Positions 7,824 to 17,170 are shown, counted from the stretch's first letter. The stretch is DNA of 64,000 bases from Pelorhabdus rhamnosifermentans (GCF_018835585.1 NZ_JAHGVE010000006.1:103825-167824), one strand, 5' to 3'. Made by a program: numbers and translations. Notes: generated by a model not told the origin, from the letters alone.

Positions 7824-9194
7824 CTAAACTATGGATTCTTCGAGACGAGCCATTATTTCAAAAACCTGTTCTTGCCTATCGGGAGGAAGCCGGTCAATAT
7901 AGTTTTTTAGATATAACCTTAATGACTGTTCAGCTTCGGACAAATCCACCGCTTGAATATCCGATATGAATGGGTGCCTGCTAACGAGTGCGGCAATCTC
8001 AACATCTTCAAGAACACTAAACACCAAATTGATTTCTTCTCCGCTTAAGTGTGCATCAAACAATATATCTTCCAAATCATCGAAGGATTTTACTCTTTCC
8101 TTTATAAGCCCCAGTTTATCCGGTGAATATCGGCATAATAACAATTCGTCAATCAAATTCCGGTAGTCTTCATCGGCCATCTTCACTCCGGATGAAAACT
8201 TAATTCTGGGCTTTAAGTCTGGATTGAACGGAGATACAAAGACTTTGTGAAGATTATTCGTCTTGATTGCCTGCGCGATATTCGATGTGATTTGGGGCAG
8301 GCTTTTTTCGATGTACCTCCGAAGTGAAGGACTTGTAATATTAAGTTCTTCGAATACTTGCTCAGAAGCCTTATAAACCGCCAAAGCCAGTGAATGATCA
8401 TTATACGTTGACAACTCATTATACAGAAGTTGAATTTCATCCGTAGAAATATCTAATTTTACCACGTTATGGCGAGCAAGCAAGCAGCCCAATGCTGCCG
8501 TCAAAACATGCTCAAAGATATTAATCAGCAAATCCTGATATCCCTCATCATATCCACAAAGCAGATGATGGATATCCTCTGCTGCAAAATTATTGCAAAA
8601 TTCATTTTCTAGAAATAAGTTTTCAAGATATTTTTCAATAAACTCAACTCCCACCAAATCAGTAACAGGATTACAAAGTTGATAATCAATGGATGCAGGA
8701 AACTCGTGAGCTTCATAATCTGGATTATATTCTTTAAAAAAGATTCCAATACCACTATCGTTAATTGTTGCATTATAGGTATAGTTTATGGTGTACAGTT
8801 TATTATCTTGAGCTAGTTTATAGCTGTGCTTTGCGGCTTGAAGTTTGTCATCGATGATTTCCCGGCCTTTTTGATACATTTCAGGGATCGTTACAGTTTT
8901 AAGTGCACTGACAGCACGGTCAGCATCGGGCCAGGATTTTAAGTACAATCCGATAGTGTAAAGGTTGGATTTCATAATGTTTTCGGCAACTTCCACCCTT
9001 ATCGAACTACTTTCACCGCCGTTGTATCTCTCACTTTTAAATGACAAAAATTCCAGGCATTGCGTCTGGATCTTTTCGATATTGGATTCAGATAAAATTC
9101 CACAGGCAAAGGTCTCTTGCAGAAGTGAAGTAAAATAGAATTCAGCGCTCAGATTATTTTCGTTAATAATATGTTGCTTTTCAATATTCGTCAT
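7824..9194 (-). CDS. DUF6179-type protein
   Basis: A 456-residue soluble protein without recognisable catalytic motif. The N-terminal segment (FYFTSLLQETFACG, then ERYNGGESSSIRVEVAE and LYTIGLYLKSW) matches what I remember of the DUF6179 family, always seen next to a DUF6323 gene, as here. Function is unknown. The start at 9194 (MTNIEKQH) is chosen because GAGGTGG lies 6 bases upstream; it overlaps the DUF6323 gene by 14 bases, so the two are translationally coupled. The stable pairing suggests the two proteins work together. Confidence 0.8.
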   Translation of the reverse strand: MTNIEKQHIINENNLSAEFYFTSLLQETFACGILSESNIEKIQTQCLEFLSFKSERYNGGESSSIRVEVAENIMKSNLYTIGLYLKSWPDADRAVSALKTVTIPEMYQKGREIIDDKLQAAKHSYKLAQDNKLYTINYTYNATINDSGIGIFFKEYNPDYEAHEFPASIDYQLCNPVTDLVGVEFIEKYLENLFLENEFCNNFAAEDIHHLLCGYDEGYQDLLINIFEHVLTAALGCLLARHNVVKLDISTDEIQLLYNELSTYNDHSLALAVYKASEQVFEELNITSPSLRRYIEKSLPQITSNIAQAIKTNNLHKVFVSPFNPDLKPRIKFSSGVKMADEDYRNLIDELLLCRYSPDKLGLIKERVKSFDDLEDILFDAHLSGEEINLVFSVLEDVEIAALVSRHPFISDIQAVDLSEAEQSLRLYLKNYIDRLPPDRQEQVFEIMARLEESIV

Positions 9195-9672
9195 TTTCAT
9201 CCACCTCATCATTTGCCAATTTTTCCAAATAATCCAAAGCGTAACCGCAGCGTAAATTACGCGCCATATTAGCCAGCTCTCTTCCAGCAAGCAATTCTAT
9301 TGATCCCTGACATTTGCCGTCAAAGCTGTCTTTCATAAACTTTAACAACTCTTCATCATTCAGTAAATCTAGCGTTTCATTTTTGTAAAAATAAAATATT
9401 TCGGTAAGCTCGTGCAGTGTTTCGGCGTAATTGTGCATCGAAATATAAGGGGAATCACAAAATTTCTTGATTATTTTATTGATGATACCACCTCCGAATT
9501 CGATTCGTCCGTTACTCTTCAAAGCAAGTTCGCGCGTTTCAACAAGTTCAACAGCATCATGGTGGGACAGAGTTAATCCGAACTGGCTGGTAAAAGCATT
9601 AGATTTTTCTATTTCCGCTACTGCCTGTTTTAATATCAACGATGAATATACACCCATAATTTCAAATGCCAC
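9181..9672 (-). CDS. DUF6323-type protein
   Basis: This 163-residue protein carries the conserved block GRIEFGGGIINKIIKKFCDSP followed by a Tyr-rich helix (EIFYFYKNETLDLL) and DGKCQGSIELLAG, as I recall for DUF6323. No function is known. It starts with GTG at 9672, with GGAGGTGA 7 bases upstream; the next ATG is internal. It is the first gene of a two-gene operon with the DUF6179 protein and has its own promoter at 9801. Confidence 0.8.
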   Translation of the reverse strand: MAFEIMGVYSSLILKQAVAEIEKSNAFTSQFGLTLSHHDAVELVETRELALKSNGRIEFGGGIINKIIKKFCDSPYISMHNYAETLHELTEIFYFYKNETLDLLNDEELLKFMKDSFDGKCQGSIELLAGRELANMARNLRCGYALDYLEKLANDEVDENDEY

Positions 9673-9800
9673 TTTTAGGTCACCTCCATGAAAATACTAT
9701 TTCAAAGAATTTTCCCGAAATAAACTGTTGACAGCAATAGATAATTATGATATAGTTTGATTGATATTATTAATTATTTGTGATTATTGTTGTAAACTTT

Positions 9801-9829
9801 ATAATATCAATAATCAACCTGAAAGTCAA
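9801..9829 (-). promoter_or_regulatory. Sigma-A promoter of the DUF6323/DUF6179 operon
   Basis: On the minus strand, TTGACT, a 17-base spacer and TATTAT, one mismatch in each box. The predicted start near 9794 leaves an AT-rich 5' leader of about 120 bases. Confidence 0.6.
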
Positions 9830-9847
9830 TAAAAAATATTACATTTG

Positions 9848-9871
9848 AAGCGAACATATTTTTGTTCGCTT
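9848..9871 (+). terminator. Hairpin with plus-strand T-run, no gene before it
   Basis: Arms AAGCGAACA and TGTTCGCTT are followed on the plus strand by TTTTT. No plus-strand gene precedes it, so it may block antisense transcription or end an unseen small RNA. A second short hairpin (TTATCGGCT/AGCCGATAA) follows at 9878-9897. Confidence 0.4.
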
Positions 9872-9888
9872 TTTTGTTATCGGCTTTA

Positions 9889-9949
9889 GCCGATAATGAC
9901 AAAAGCGGCTGTTTGTCCAATTTGTTAGACAAACAGCCGCTTTCTCTTA
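9889..9949 (-). terminator. Terminator downstream of APC permease 1, repeat copy 1
   Basis: The arms AAAGCGGCTGTTTGTC and GACAAACAGCCGCTTT form a 16-base stem, and TTTTGTCATTATC follows on the minus strand. The first 30 bases are identical to 18132-18161, the terminator of the second APC permease. Confidence 0.75.
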
Positions 9950-10020
9950 TTTGAATCAGCACACTAAACACCGTACTCCTAGTCCATCCTCCAGATGAAC
10001 CCTGTTACCTTACCGCAAAA

Positions 10021-11352
10021 TTATCCTAATTCCATCTGAGGTACTGGATTACTAAAGCCTCTGGTAACCAAAAATAAGTAACCAATGCCAAATGCAAGCC
10101 AGGAAAAACCGACTATATGCGCTTCCATATCAAGATTAACAAAAATCCCCATAGTAACAGCGAGTCCAATCAACGGTAACAATAAATATTTCCAAGCAGC
10201 CGATTTTTCACTACGCAGTTTCCTATCCTTGATATAAAATTTCCATATGATCGAAAAATTGAGCATAATAAATCCAACCAATGCCCCAAAACTAACCATG
10301 GTAGCAATCGTGTCCAGTGAACAAAGCAATGAGATAGGAGTAATAATTGCCCCGACAAACGCTATTGCCACATAGGGAGTCTGAAACTTTACACTGACAC
10401 GCCCCATTGCTTTAGGTAACACACCATCGCGCCCCATTGCGAACAATATCCTGGCTACCGCTGCATGAGAGGTTTGACAAGTTGCCATACCAAAAGATGT
10501 AATTAAAATAATCGTAGTAAAGGTTGTAAGCCACTTGCCACCAACAAAATTGACAACATCCAGAAATGCAGTATCTGGATTTAAAGTCTGATAATCCGGA
10601 TAGACCATTCCTGCAAGAAAAGTAGTCAGAAAAAAAATGATGCCACTTATTAAAATGGACCAAATAATAGCACGTCCAACCGTTTTCTCCGGATGAATTG
10701 CCTCCTCTGCAAGGGTGCTGATAGCGTCAAAGCCAAGATAACTCAAAATAACAATCCCTGTGGCCTGTAAAACACCAGAAATTTGGAACCCATCAGGATT
10801 ATAAAGTGAAATTGTGTTAAAGTGAATAGTATGATTAACAAGCACTTGAATAGTACAAATAACAAATGCAATTAAAACCAATATTTGCAGTACAAATAAG
10901 ACCCAACTGCACTTGGACAGCCATTCGACCCCCAAAATATTCGTAATTGTACTGAACAAAATAAAAAACAGTGACCAAGCCCAAAGAGGAATATCCGGAA
11001 TCAGGGAATTTCCAAATGAGCTGCCAATAATAACAACCGTTGCAGGCATTAAAAAATAATCTAATAAAATGGACCATCCGGTCAAAAAGCCAAGATGAGG
11101 AGACAAACTTTTTTGTACATAAAGATAAACCGAACCCGCAAACGGATACTTTTTGGACATTATACGATAACTTAATCCTGTAAATAACATCGCCACCATC
11201 CCAATTAAATAGCAGAGAGCCACCATCCCACTAGATGGGCCAAGATAGGTGCCATACATTGCCGCCGGTGCCAGTGGGATCATAAAGACTAAACCATAAA
11301 TAACCATATCTTTCGTATTCAGAATACCTTTTAGATTTGATTGTGTGGTCAT
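10021..11352 (-). CDS. APC-family amino acid permease
   Basis: A 443-residue integral membrane protein with about 12 hydrophobic segments. The N-terminal GLVFMIPLAPAAMYG and the helix-6 segment LSYLGFDAISTLAEEAIHP are typical of the APC superfamily (amino acid/proton or exchange carriers). The substrate cannot be read. It has a strong GGGGAGG site and lies downstream of an AraC regulator, separated by a long hairpin, and near the amine/amino-acid oxidase operon, so it probably imports that operon's substrate. Confidence 0.88.
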   Translation of the reverse strand: MTTQSNLKGILNTKDMVIYGLVFMIPLAPAAMYGTYLGPSSGMVALCYLIGMVAMLFTGLSYRIMSKKYPFAGSVYLYVQKSLSPHLGFLTGWSILLDYFLMPATVVIIGSSFGNSLIPDIPLWAWSLFFILFSTITNILGVEWLSKCSWVLFVLQILVLIAFVICTIQVLVNHTIHFNTISLYNPDGFQISGVLQATGIVILSYLGFDAISTLAEEAIHPEKTVGRAIIWSILISGIIFFLTTFLAGMVYPDYQTLNPDTAFLDVVNFVGGKWLTTFTTIILITSFGMATCQTSHAAVARILFAMGRDGVLPKAMGRVSVKFQTPYVAIAFVGAIITPISLLCSLDTIATMVSFGALVGFIMLNFSIIWKFYIKDRKLRSEKSAAWKYLLLPLIGLAVTMGIFVNLDMEAHIVGFSWLAFGIGYLFLVTRGFSNPVPQMELG

Positions 11353-11401
11353 AATTATCCTCCCCTTATTGCTGCCAGATATTATCCCGAAAGAAACACA
11401 A

Positions 11402-11456
11402 AGACCTCAAACTTTTCCGTGCACATCATTGTGCAGTCGGAAAATGCTTGAGGTCT
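11402..11456 (-). terminator. Long hairpin between the AraC gene and APC permease 1
   Basis: Outer arms AGACCTCAA/TTGAGGTCT enclose inner arms CTTTTCCG/CGGAAAA. In the minus direction a broken T-rich tail (TTTGTGTTTCTTT) follows. It is either the AraC gene terminator or an attenuator 50 bases before the permease start. Confidence 0.55.
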
Positions 11457-11604
11457 ACCTTTTCGCATATGCTGTTAGCTATTGTTTCTTTCACGATCAT
11501 TATACTATACACGTATCTTTTTATATTGTAAAAATCGGAACAAAAGGATGGCTATTAAAGCATCCATGCTCACAGCTCTGCAGTATAGCCAATTTACCCA
11601 TGCA

Positions 11605-12444
11605 TCAGCCTGCAACGCCGCCGATGGTGATTACGCGCTCATTATAGCCCGAATCATGAATCATTCTAAAGTACTGTTTCGGCGTCATATTTGTGTATCT
11701 GCTAAACTCCTTAATTAAGTACGCTTGATCAAAATAACCATGCTCTGCTGCAAGTTTAGCAATCGTCCCAACTTTCGGAGAATGCAAAGCCGTCAATAGA
11801 CGCTGGAATTTAATAATCAGACAAAGTTTCTTAGGATTGATTCCAATTTCTTCATCAAATAGTTTGTTGATGTAGCGCGCGGTATAACCCGTGCGTTCCT
11901 CCAACTCTTTAATGCGGATTTCACCGTGCGATTTGTAAATCATGGCTGTTGCAGCCTGCAGCAGCCTTTCCATGCTGCTATCTGTAGGTTTTACTGCAAA
12001 GTTTTGATAAACTTTCATAAAGGTCTGAATGCGGGATGAAAAATTACGCGCTGTAACCATATTTACCAGTAATGCTGGTTCTTTTATAACCTCTTGCAAA
12101 CTAACTTCACGTCCCACAAACTCTTTAAACCGGCCATCAATAAGCGGTGGACAAAAGCCCGAAAAAAAACGTACGCCAAAATAAACCTGAGACGCTTTCC
12201 TTGTCATCCGCCGATATTCCAGTACAGTGCCGCAGACGTCGGAATCAAGAACATTTCGGCCATAAGAAAAAATAATATCTATGCAGCCATCAGGAACAAC
12301 CACTCTATCCAGACCATTCCGATCGGCTGCATACTCATAAAAATGGGAAATACCATACTGCCCCAGCACAAATTGAGTAAAGCGGGATGTTTCCATAACA
12401 AAGTATGGCTGAATGGTTTTGATAAAGTCCAGCTGTTCTCGCAT
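11605..12444 (-). CDS. AraC-family transcriptional regulator
   Basis: This 279-residue regulator has an N-terminal ligand-binding region with VVVPDGCIDIIFSYG (about 48-62), of the type often labelled DUF6597. A C-terminal AraC HTH pair follows (about 175-270), with RIKELEERTGYTARYINKLFDEEIG and the second helix-turn-helix ending FSRYTNMTPKQYFRM. GGAGGAAG precedes the ATG. It sits between the oxidase operon and the permease, so both are plausible targets. The ligand is unknown. Confidence 0.88.
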   Translation of the reverse strand: MREQLDFIKTIQPYFVMETSRFTQFVLGQYGISHFYEYAADRNGLDRVVVPDGCIDIIFSYGRNVLDSDVCGTVLEYRRMTRKASQVYFGVRFFSGFCPPLIDGRFKEFVGREVSLQEVIKEPALLVNMVTARNFSSRIQTFMKVYQNFAVKPTDSSMERLLQAATAMIYKSHGEIRIKELEERTGYTARYINKLFDEEIGINPKKLCLIIKFQRLLTALHSPKVGTIAKLAAEHGYFDQAYLIKEFSRYTNMTPKQYFRMIHDSGYNERVITIGGVAG

Positions 12445-12466
12445 AATAACTTCCTCCTAAAATAAA

Positions 12467-12506
12467 ACAGGTACGCAAAAGCTGCACCGCTTCTTTGCGT
12501 ACCTGT
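12467..12506 (-). terminator. Terminator of the oxidase operon
   Basis: The 13-base perfect arms ACAGGTACGCAAA and TTTGCGTACCTGT are followed on the minus strand by TTTTATTTTA. It ends the five-gene operon just before the AraC ribosome site. Confidence 0.85.
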
Positions 12507-12566
12507 AAACTCATTATAGTTAGCCGCTGCCGCCCTGTCAATAAGCCTAGCAAACTATGCGTTCTG

Positions 12567-13697
12567 TTAAATTTTTGTTTTAAAACGATCGTAGCGAAAT
12601 TCCTTTATATCCAACACCGGGTTCTCGCCACTGGCCATTTGTGACAACAAAAGTCCTACTATCGGCGCAATGCCAAAGCCATGACCGGTAAAACCGCAGG
12701 CGGCAATCAACCCCGGCACCTCTTCGACATGGCTGATCACCGGAATACCGTCAACGGAAATATCCGCCCAGCCGGCCCACGTACGCACAATCTTGACATC
12801 CTCCAAGATCGGGACATACTTTATAATCCCGCGGCAAATACAAGGTGCCGAAATACTGGCCGTCACCGGCATGCCATGATCTTTGTTGGTATGCTCAAAG
12901 CCGGATGTTCCGCCAAACACAAACGAACCATGATGCTTGGACTGATGCCCGTAGAAATCGGCCATAGCCGTCCCCAGCATTTGCCCGAACATCTGAGGCT
13001 GCGCTTCTGTTACCAGCACTTCCAGCGTAATTCGGGTCATTGGCACATCAATGCCCACACTGGACAGGATTTCACGACTCTCAAAGCCAGCCGCTACAAT
13101 TATGTTATTACCTTCATATACCCCAGTTTCAGTAACGACCTGACGCACCCTGCCCTTGATTTTCTTAAGCTGCAGCACCTTTTCCCCAGTAATAAACCGG
13201 GCACCAAGCTGCCGGGCTTTACGATAATAGCCAAGCGTAGTCACTAGCGGATTGGCATGTCCGTCCGTCGGACACCAACTGGCACCAACTACCTCTTCCG
13301 AAAGATACGGGCAAATTTCTTTTGCCTCTGCTCCGTCAATCATGCGGACATCCAAGCCGGCTGCCACGCTGCGTTCTGTCAATCCCTGCAAAATCCGGAG
13401 ATGTTCTGGAGTTTTTCCAAGCCGCAAATTGCCTTCCTGTACATATTCCACATCTATCCCAAGCTCATCAGACAGTGACGGCCACAAATTCCGGATGCCA
13501 TACATGGCCAACGGCAGTTCGCGTGGATCACGCCCGGACTGGCGGACGCCGCCCCCATTCCGGCTGGAACCGCCGTCACCGATATGGGCATTTTTCTCTA
13601 AAACGAGCACATCCGCACCTTTACGCGCTAAATAGCAGGCCGTTGCCGCTCCGATAATACCACCGCCAATGACAATCGTATCCGCCGTTTTATGCAT
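12567..13697 (-). CDS. FAD-dependent oxidoreductase of the D-amino-acid oxidase family (HcnC/opine-oxidase beta type)
   Basis: A 376-residue flavoprotein with the dinucleotide motif VIGGGIIGAATACYLARKG at the N-terminus and the C-terminal FAD block GFTGHGFGIAPIVG. Relatives are the catalytic subunits of hydrogen cyanide synthase (HcnC), opine oxidases and dye-linked L-proline dehydrogenases, which oxidise an amine or imino-acid C-N bond. The start at 13697 follows GGAGGGG and overlaps the previous gene by 8 bases. It is the last gene of the operon. The exact substrate is unknown. Confidence 0.88.
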   Translation of the reverse strand: MHKTADTIVIGGGIIGAATACYLARKGADVLVLEKNAHIGDGGSSRNGGGVRQSGRDPRELPLAMYGIRNLWPSLSDELGIDVEYVQEGNLRLGKTPEHLRILQGLTERSVAAGLDVRMIDGAEAKEICPYLSEEVVGASWCPTDGHANPLVTTLGYYRKARQLGARFITGEKVLQLKKIKGRVRQVVTETGVYEGNNIIVAAGFESREILSSVGIDVPMTRITLEVLVTEAQPQMFGQMLGTAMADFYGHQSKHHGSFVFGGTSGFEHTNKDHGMPVTASISAPCICRGIIKYVPILEDVKIVRTWAGWADISVDGIPVISHVEEVPGLIAACGFTGHGFGIAPIVGLLLSQMASGENPVLDIKEFRYDRFKTKI

Positions 13698-14025
13698 GCC
13701 CCTCCGCCTCCGTTTCACTGCCGAATACCTTCATTTCTATGGGGCGCATGGGTACCCGGGAAACAGCCGGCTCCAGTTCCGCCGGAGATATCCCTAGTTC
13801 TCTGGCTACAATACCCTTGACGAGCCTGCCGCAGGTCTGTCCCTGGCAAAGCCCCATGCCAGTACGCAAATACCGCCGAATTTCCGTCAAAGTAAACATG
13901 CCGTCATGCACGGCACGCCGGATTTCCCCCTTAGTAATTTCTTCACAACGGCAAATCAGCAAATCATCATCGCCTGCTGGCACAAATGCGCCAATATTCC
14001 GCGACCTATCCTGCATCTTAGGCAT
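13690..14025 (-). CDS. BFD-like [2Fe-2S]-binding protein
   Basis: A 111-residue protein with the four cysteines of the bacterioferritin-associated ferredoxin fold: CRC at 25-27 and GMGLCQGQTC farther on. In amine oxidase complexes this domain bridges the two flavin subunits; it is often fused to the HcnB-type subunit but here is a separate gene. It overlaps both neighbours by 8 bases, indicating coupled translation and a fixed stoichiometry. Confidence 0.85.
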   Translation of the reverse strand: MPKMQDRSRNIGAFVPAGDDDLLICRCEEITKGEIRRAVHDGMFTLTEIRRYLRTGMGLCQGQTCGRLVKGIVARELGISPAELEPAVSRVPMRPIEMKVFGSETEAEGHA

Positions 14026-15607
14026 AAAAGCTGCCTCCTTTAAAAAATCTTGCTTTCATGGCCATGTCTTGAGGCACTTTGATAGTAAGTAAATGTGTAT
14101 GATCAAAAGCTGGTGCTGTCTTCACACTTACTACTTCAGCCTGGCACACCTTTTCTCCACTGCGGTCAAGTGCCCAGCCTTTATCCCCTCGGGCTGGCAG
14201 CGGCAAAATTTCATATGGCATAGTAACGCTGGCATAGCCATCCTCATATTCTTCATTCACCAAGAAGATAGCCTGACCGGAACAGGATACCACGCACAAG
14301 CCGCAGCCATTGCAGGTTTTTCCTTCATCCATAACCGGCAGAGAAGTAATCTTGGCCCCGATTTGGATGCAACCTTTCGGACAGGCATCCTGGCAGGGGT
14401 TGCAGGGAATATTCTGCGAACATTCAATGACCGCATGAATACCGTTTTGTTTTGTGACACCTGGATACTTAGCCAACTCCTCTTCCAGGAAAAAGCCGGT
14501 TTTTAAGAGATGTTTGGATATATCATAGCCTTCTTCAGTTTTATCGAGAATTTTATCCCGATTTTCCACAGCAAACATTCCCTCGCGCAAACTCTGCAAA
14601 GCACCTTTCAATTTCCGAGCCTTTTCCGCCAGTTCTGCCTTAGTAATAAACCCCAAGTACTCCGCTGCCGCCACACTGGCCATACGGCCTTCAAGCATCG
14701 CGGAACTTGCTTCTTCCACGCCGGACACATCGCCTGCCGCAAAAACCCCAGGTATACTGGTTTCGCCATATTCATTGCAAACCGGAACATAGCCACTTTT
14801 TAAAGCGCTATCCTCCATTTGACAACCAGCCATTTTGAAAAGCTGCGCCATCGGTGAAAGGCCGACAGCCATACAGATGGTATCTACATCAAAATGCCGT
14901 TCCGTTCCATGAACTATCTTCCAGTCTTTATCTACTTCCCCAATCGTAACACCGGTGACATGATCCGTGCCTTCCGCCTTCATGATCGTATGAGACACGT
15001 AAAACGGTACGCCCATGCGCGCAAGCTTGGAGGCATGCACGCCATAGCCGCCTATTTTAGGCGCGGCATCAACCAATGCCAGCACCTCGCAGCCCACTTG
15101 CATAAGTTGATAACTAACTACCAATCCGACATTGCCAGAGCCCAGCATCAGTATTTTTTTGCCGGGAACAATTCCCTGCAGATTCATCATAGTCTGCGCG
15201 GCACCCGCGCCAATGACACCGGGCAAGGTCCAGCCCGGAAACGGTACGACATTTTCTGCTGCACCAGTAGCTACAACAATCGTATCCCCTTTGTAATGGC
15301 GTATGGTGTCATCAACACGTACAGTGATCTCCTTATCAGGAAAGAGCCCTACCACGGTAGCTTTTAAAACAACCTCGATCCCAAGTTTCTGAGCTTCCGC
15401 CAGAAGCTCGCTGCCGATGCGGAACCCGCGTACCTTGGCCTTATGCTCCTTAGAACCGAAAAATTTGTGAACCTGCTTAAAAAGCTGCCCGCCCGGGTTG
15501 GCATTTTCGTCAAACACCACAGTGTTTAAGCCACATTGAGCAGCTTCAATCGCGGCGGAAAGACCGGCTGGACCTGCGCCCACAACAATTAAATCATATC
15601 TTTTCAT
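14018..15607 (-). CDS. FAD/NAD(P) oxidoreductase with C-terminal ferredoxin domain (HcnB/opine-oxidase alpha type)
   Basis: This 529-residue protein has an FAD motif VVGAGPAGLSAAIEAAQCG near the start, a second dinucleotide site MLGSGNVGLVVSY, and the FAD block VFAAGDVSGVEEASSA. After about residue 400 comes a cysteine-rich extension: CSQNIPCNPCQDACPKGC, then CNGCGLCVVSCSG. This looks like two [4Fe-4S] clusters. HcnB-type subunits usually lack this; the dye-linked proline dehydrogenases carry ferredoxin parts as separate subunits, so this may be a fusion. It suggests electrons leave to ferredoxin or a quinone rather than oxygen, fitting an anaerobe. Start at 15607 follows GGAGGG. Confidence 0.88.
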   Translation of the reverse strand: MKRYDLIVVGAGPAGLSAAIEAAQCGLNTVVFDENANPGGQLFKQVHKFFGSKEHKAKVRGFRIGSELLAEAQKLGIEVVLKATVVGLFPDKEITVRVDDTIRHYKGDTIVVATGAAENVVPFPGWTLPGVIGAGAAQTMMNLQGIVPGKKILMLGSGNVGLVVSYQLMQVGCEVLALVDAAPKIGGYGVHASKLARMGVPFYVSHTIMKAEGTDHVTGVTIGEVDKDWKIVHGTERHFDVDTICMAVGLSPMAQLFKMAGCQMEDSALKSGYVPVCNEYGETSIPGVFAAGDVSGVEEASSAMLEGRMASVAAAEYLGFITKAELAEKARKLKGALQSLREGMFAVENRDKILDKTEEGYDISKHLLKTGFFLEEELAKYPGVTKQNGIHAVIECSQNIPCNPCQDACPKGCIQIGAKITSLPVMDEGKTCNGCGLCVVSCSGQAIFLVNEEYEDGYASVTMPYEILPLPARGDKGWALDRSGEKVCQAEVVSVKTAPAFDHTHLLTIKVPQDMAMKARFFKGGSFYA

Positions 15608-15941
15608 ACCTTTCCCTCCGCTTTCCATTCGGATTTACGGCATTACCATATTGTGTTTGCACGCTCATCCCCGCTGTCAGTGGTGTTATACAGGTTCTTA
15701 TATTAGGTTTTCCATTTACAACCATGACGCAATCCGTACAACGGCCAATCGCACAAAATACACCGCGCGGCTCGCCTAATTTTGCCGTATGGCGATGTAC
15801 CATGACACCGGCAGCCCGGAGGGCGGCCGAAATCGGCTCGCCCTCATACCCCATAAGTTCCGTATCATTATAGGTGAACTTCACTAATTGTCCTTTTTCG
15901 ATTTTACCCAGTATCGGGTGTTCTGTTATTCTCATGTTCAT
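15594..15941 (-). CDS. (2Fe-2S) ferredoxin-like subunit (HcnA/opine-oxidase gamma type)
   Basis: A 115-residue protein with the plant-type cluster motif CAIGRCTDCVMVVNGKPNIRTC (positions given by Cys spacing C-x4-C-x2-C-x12-C). The N-terminal half forms the usual beta-grasp with MGYEGEPISAALRAAG. It is the small electron-transfer subunit of the amine/imino-acid oxidase complex. I chose the ATG at 15941 because GGGAG lies 8 bases before it; an ATG at 15956 has no usable site. It overlaps the flavoprotein gene by 14 bases. Confidence 0.85.
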   Translation of the reverse strand: MNMRITEHPILGKIEKGQLVKFTYNDTELMGYEGEPISAALRAAGVMVHRHTAKLGEPRGVFCAIGRCTDCVMVVNGKPNIRTCITPLTAGMSVQTQYGNAVNPNGKRRERYEKI

Positions 15942-15961
15942 ACCATTGACTCCCATCCTCG

Positions 15962-17092
15962 TTACGCCATCGCCGGTTTATCCCACAAATTGAGCTTGAC
16001 GCCAATGCCTTTTTTCAATGCATTGCGGTAAATGATTGTTCCCCAAGCCACGTCTTCTGTCGGCATGCCCCCAACCGAATACAGAATGATTTCCTCGTCA
16101 TCCCTGCGTCCCGGTTTTTTACCCATCAAAATATCACCCAGATCATCAATCTGTCCGTCCTTCATCTTTCCTTCGTGAAGCATATCCATATACCGCACAC
16201 CCATAATACCAATTTCCTCATAGGCCGGATAGGGAATTTCCTCTTGCCATGCTTTATACAATTGGATATTATCCACTACATTTTTAGCACGGTTTAAGAC
16301 AAATTCATCATCGAAGCGTCCGTTGGCAGGCAGACATACCATTGCTCCTGGCTTCAGCCAGGCTTCTTTGATATAAGGATAGGACGCTGAACCTACAGTG
16401 CCAGAAGTGGCAGTACTGATAATATCGGCGTCTCTGACTGCTGCTTCCAACGTATCGCACACTTCTATAGTCTTGATTTGCTGAAAATTTTCCTTAGCAT
16501 AGGCAATAAACTTATCAATTGAAGTCTGACCGTGGCCGTGAATTTTTAAGGTATCAACCTGAGGACGCTCACACATGCAAGCTTTTAAAAGCGTTCTATT
16601 CATTACGCCCGGCCCGTCAATAGCCACTACCCTGGCATCCTTTCTGGCCAAGTGCCTGATACCTACTCCAGGGATGGCACCGGTACGATAAGCGCTCAAA
16701 ATATTAGCGGACATGAAAGCTATCGGTGCACCGGTATCCTTGTCATTCAGGATCAGCATAAGAATCGACCGTGGCAGTCCCTTAGCGCGGTTGGCTGCAT
16801 TCGAGCCATACCATTTAACGCCAGCCATATCAAAATTTCCTCCCAAATAAGCCGGCATTGCCATAAATCTTCTATCCGGTCCGTTAACAGGCATGTTCGG
16901 AAATGAGGAACTCTCTGGAAAAGTAACCATAACTCCATGGGAGTTACGATTAGCTCCACCCATCACATAGTCGCCGGAACCCATCGTTTTCAGCATTTCT
17001 TCCATAGCATCAATACAGCCTTGCATATCCATGACGCCTGCTTTGATCATATCTGTTTCACTTAAATATAAAAAATCAATTGCCGTTCCCAT
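15962..17092 (-). CDS. Ornithine cyclodeaminase/mu-crystallin family protein
   Basis: A 376-residue protein, longer than classical ornithine cyclodeaminase (about 330-350). It has the NAD motif VVAIDGPGVMNRTLLKAC, the substrate-site segment FMSANILSAYRTGAIPGVG, and IISTATSG typical of the family. Members deaminate ornithine to proline, reduce cyclic imines such as pyrroline-2-carboxylate, or make opine-like amines. As first gene of the oxidase operon it probably prepares or recycles the oxidase substrate. Ornithine -> proline followed by proline oxidation is one possibility. GGAGG lies before the ATG at 17092. Confidence 0.85.
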   Translation of the reverse strand: MGTAIDFLYLSETDMIKAGVMDMQGCIDAMEEMLKTMGSGDYVMGGANRNSHGVMVTFPESSSFPNMPVNGPDRRFMAMPAYLGGNFDMAGVKWYGSNAANRAKGLPRSILMLILNDKDTGAPIAFMSANILSAYRTGAIPGVGIRHLARKDARVVAIDGPGVMNRTLLKACMCERPQVDTLKIHGHGQTSIDKFIAYAKENFQQIKTIEVCDTLEAAVRDADIISTATSGTVGSASYPYIKEAWLKPGAMVCLPANGRFDDEFVLNRAKNVVDNIQLYKAWQEEIPYPAYEEIGIMGVRYMDMLHEGKMKDGQIDDLGDILMGKKPGRRDDEEIILYSVGGMPTEDVAWGTIIYRNALKKGIGVKLNLWDKPAMA

Positions 17093-17150
17093 GATCCATA
17101 CCTCCTAAAAATAAATTAGCGCCTAATTCATACGAATCAGACGCCGCTGT

Positions 17151-17162
17151 CTTAACGTTAAG
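17151..17162. promoter_or_regulatory. 12-base palindrome at the oxidase operon start, candidate operator
   Basis: CTTAACGTTAAG is a perfect palindrome lying at the predicted transcription start of the oxidase operon, where a bound regulator would block or modulate initiation. Confidence 0.35.
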
Positions 17163-17170
17163 CTCATTGT

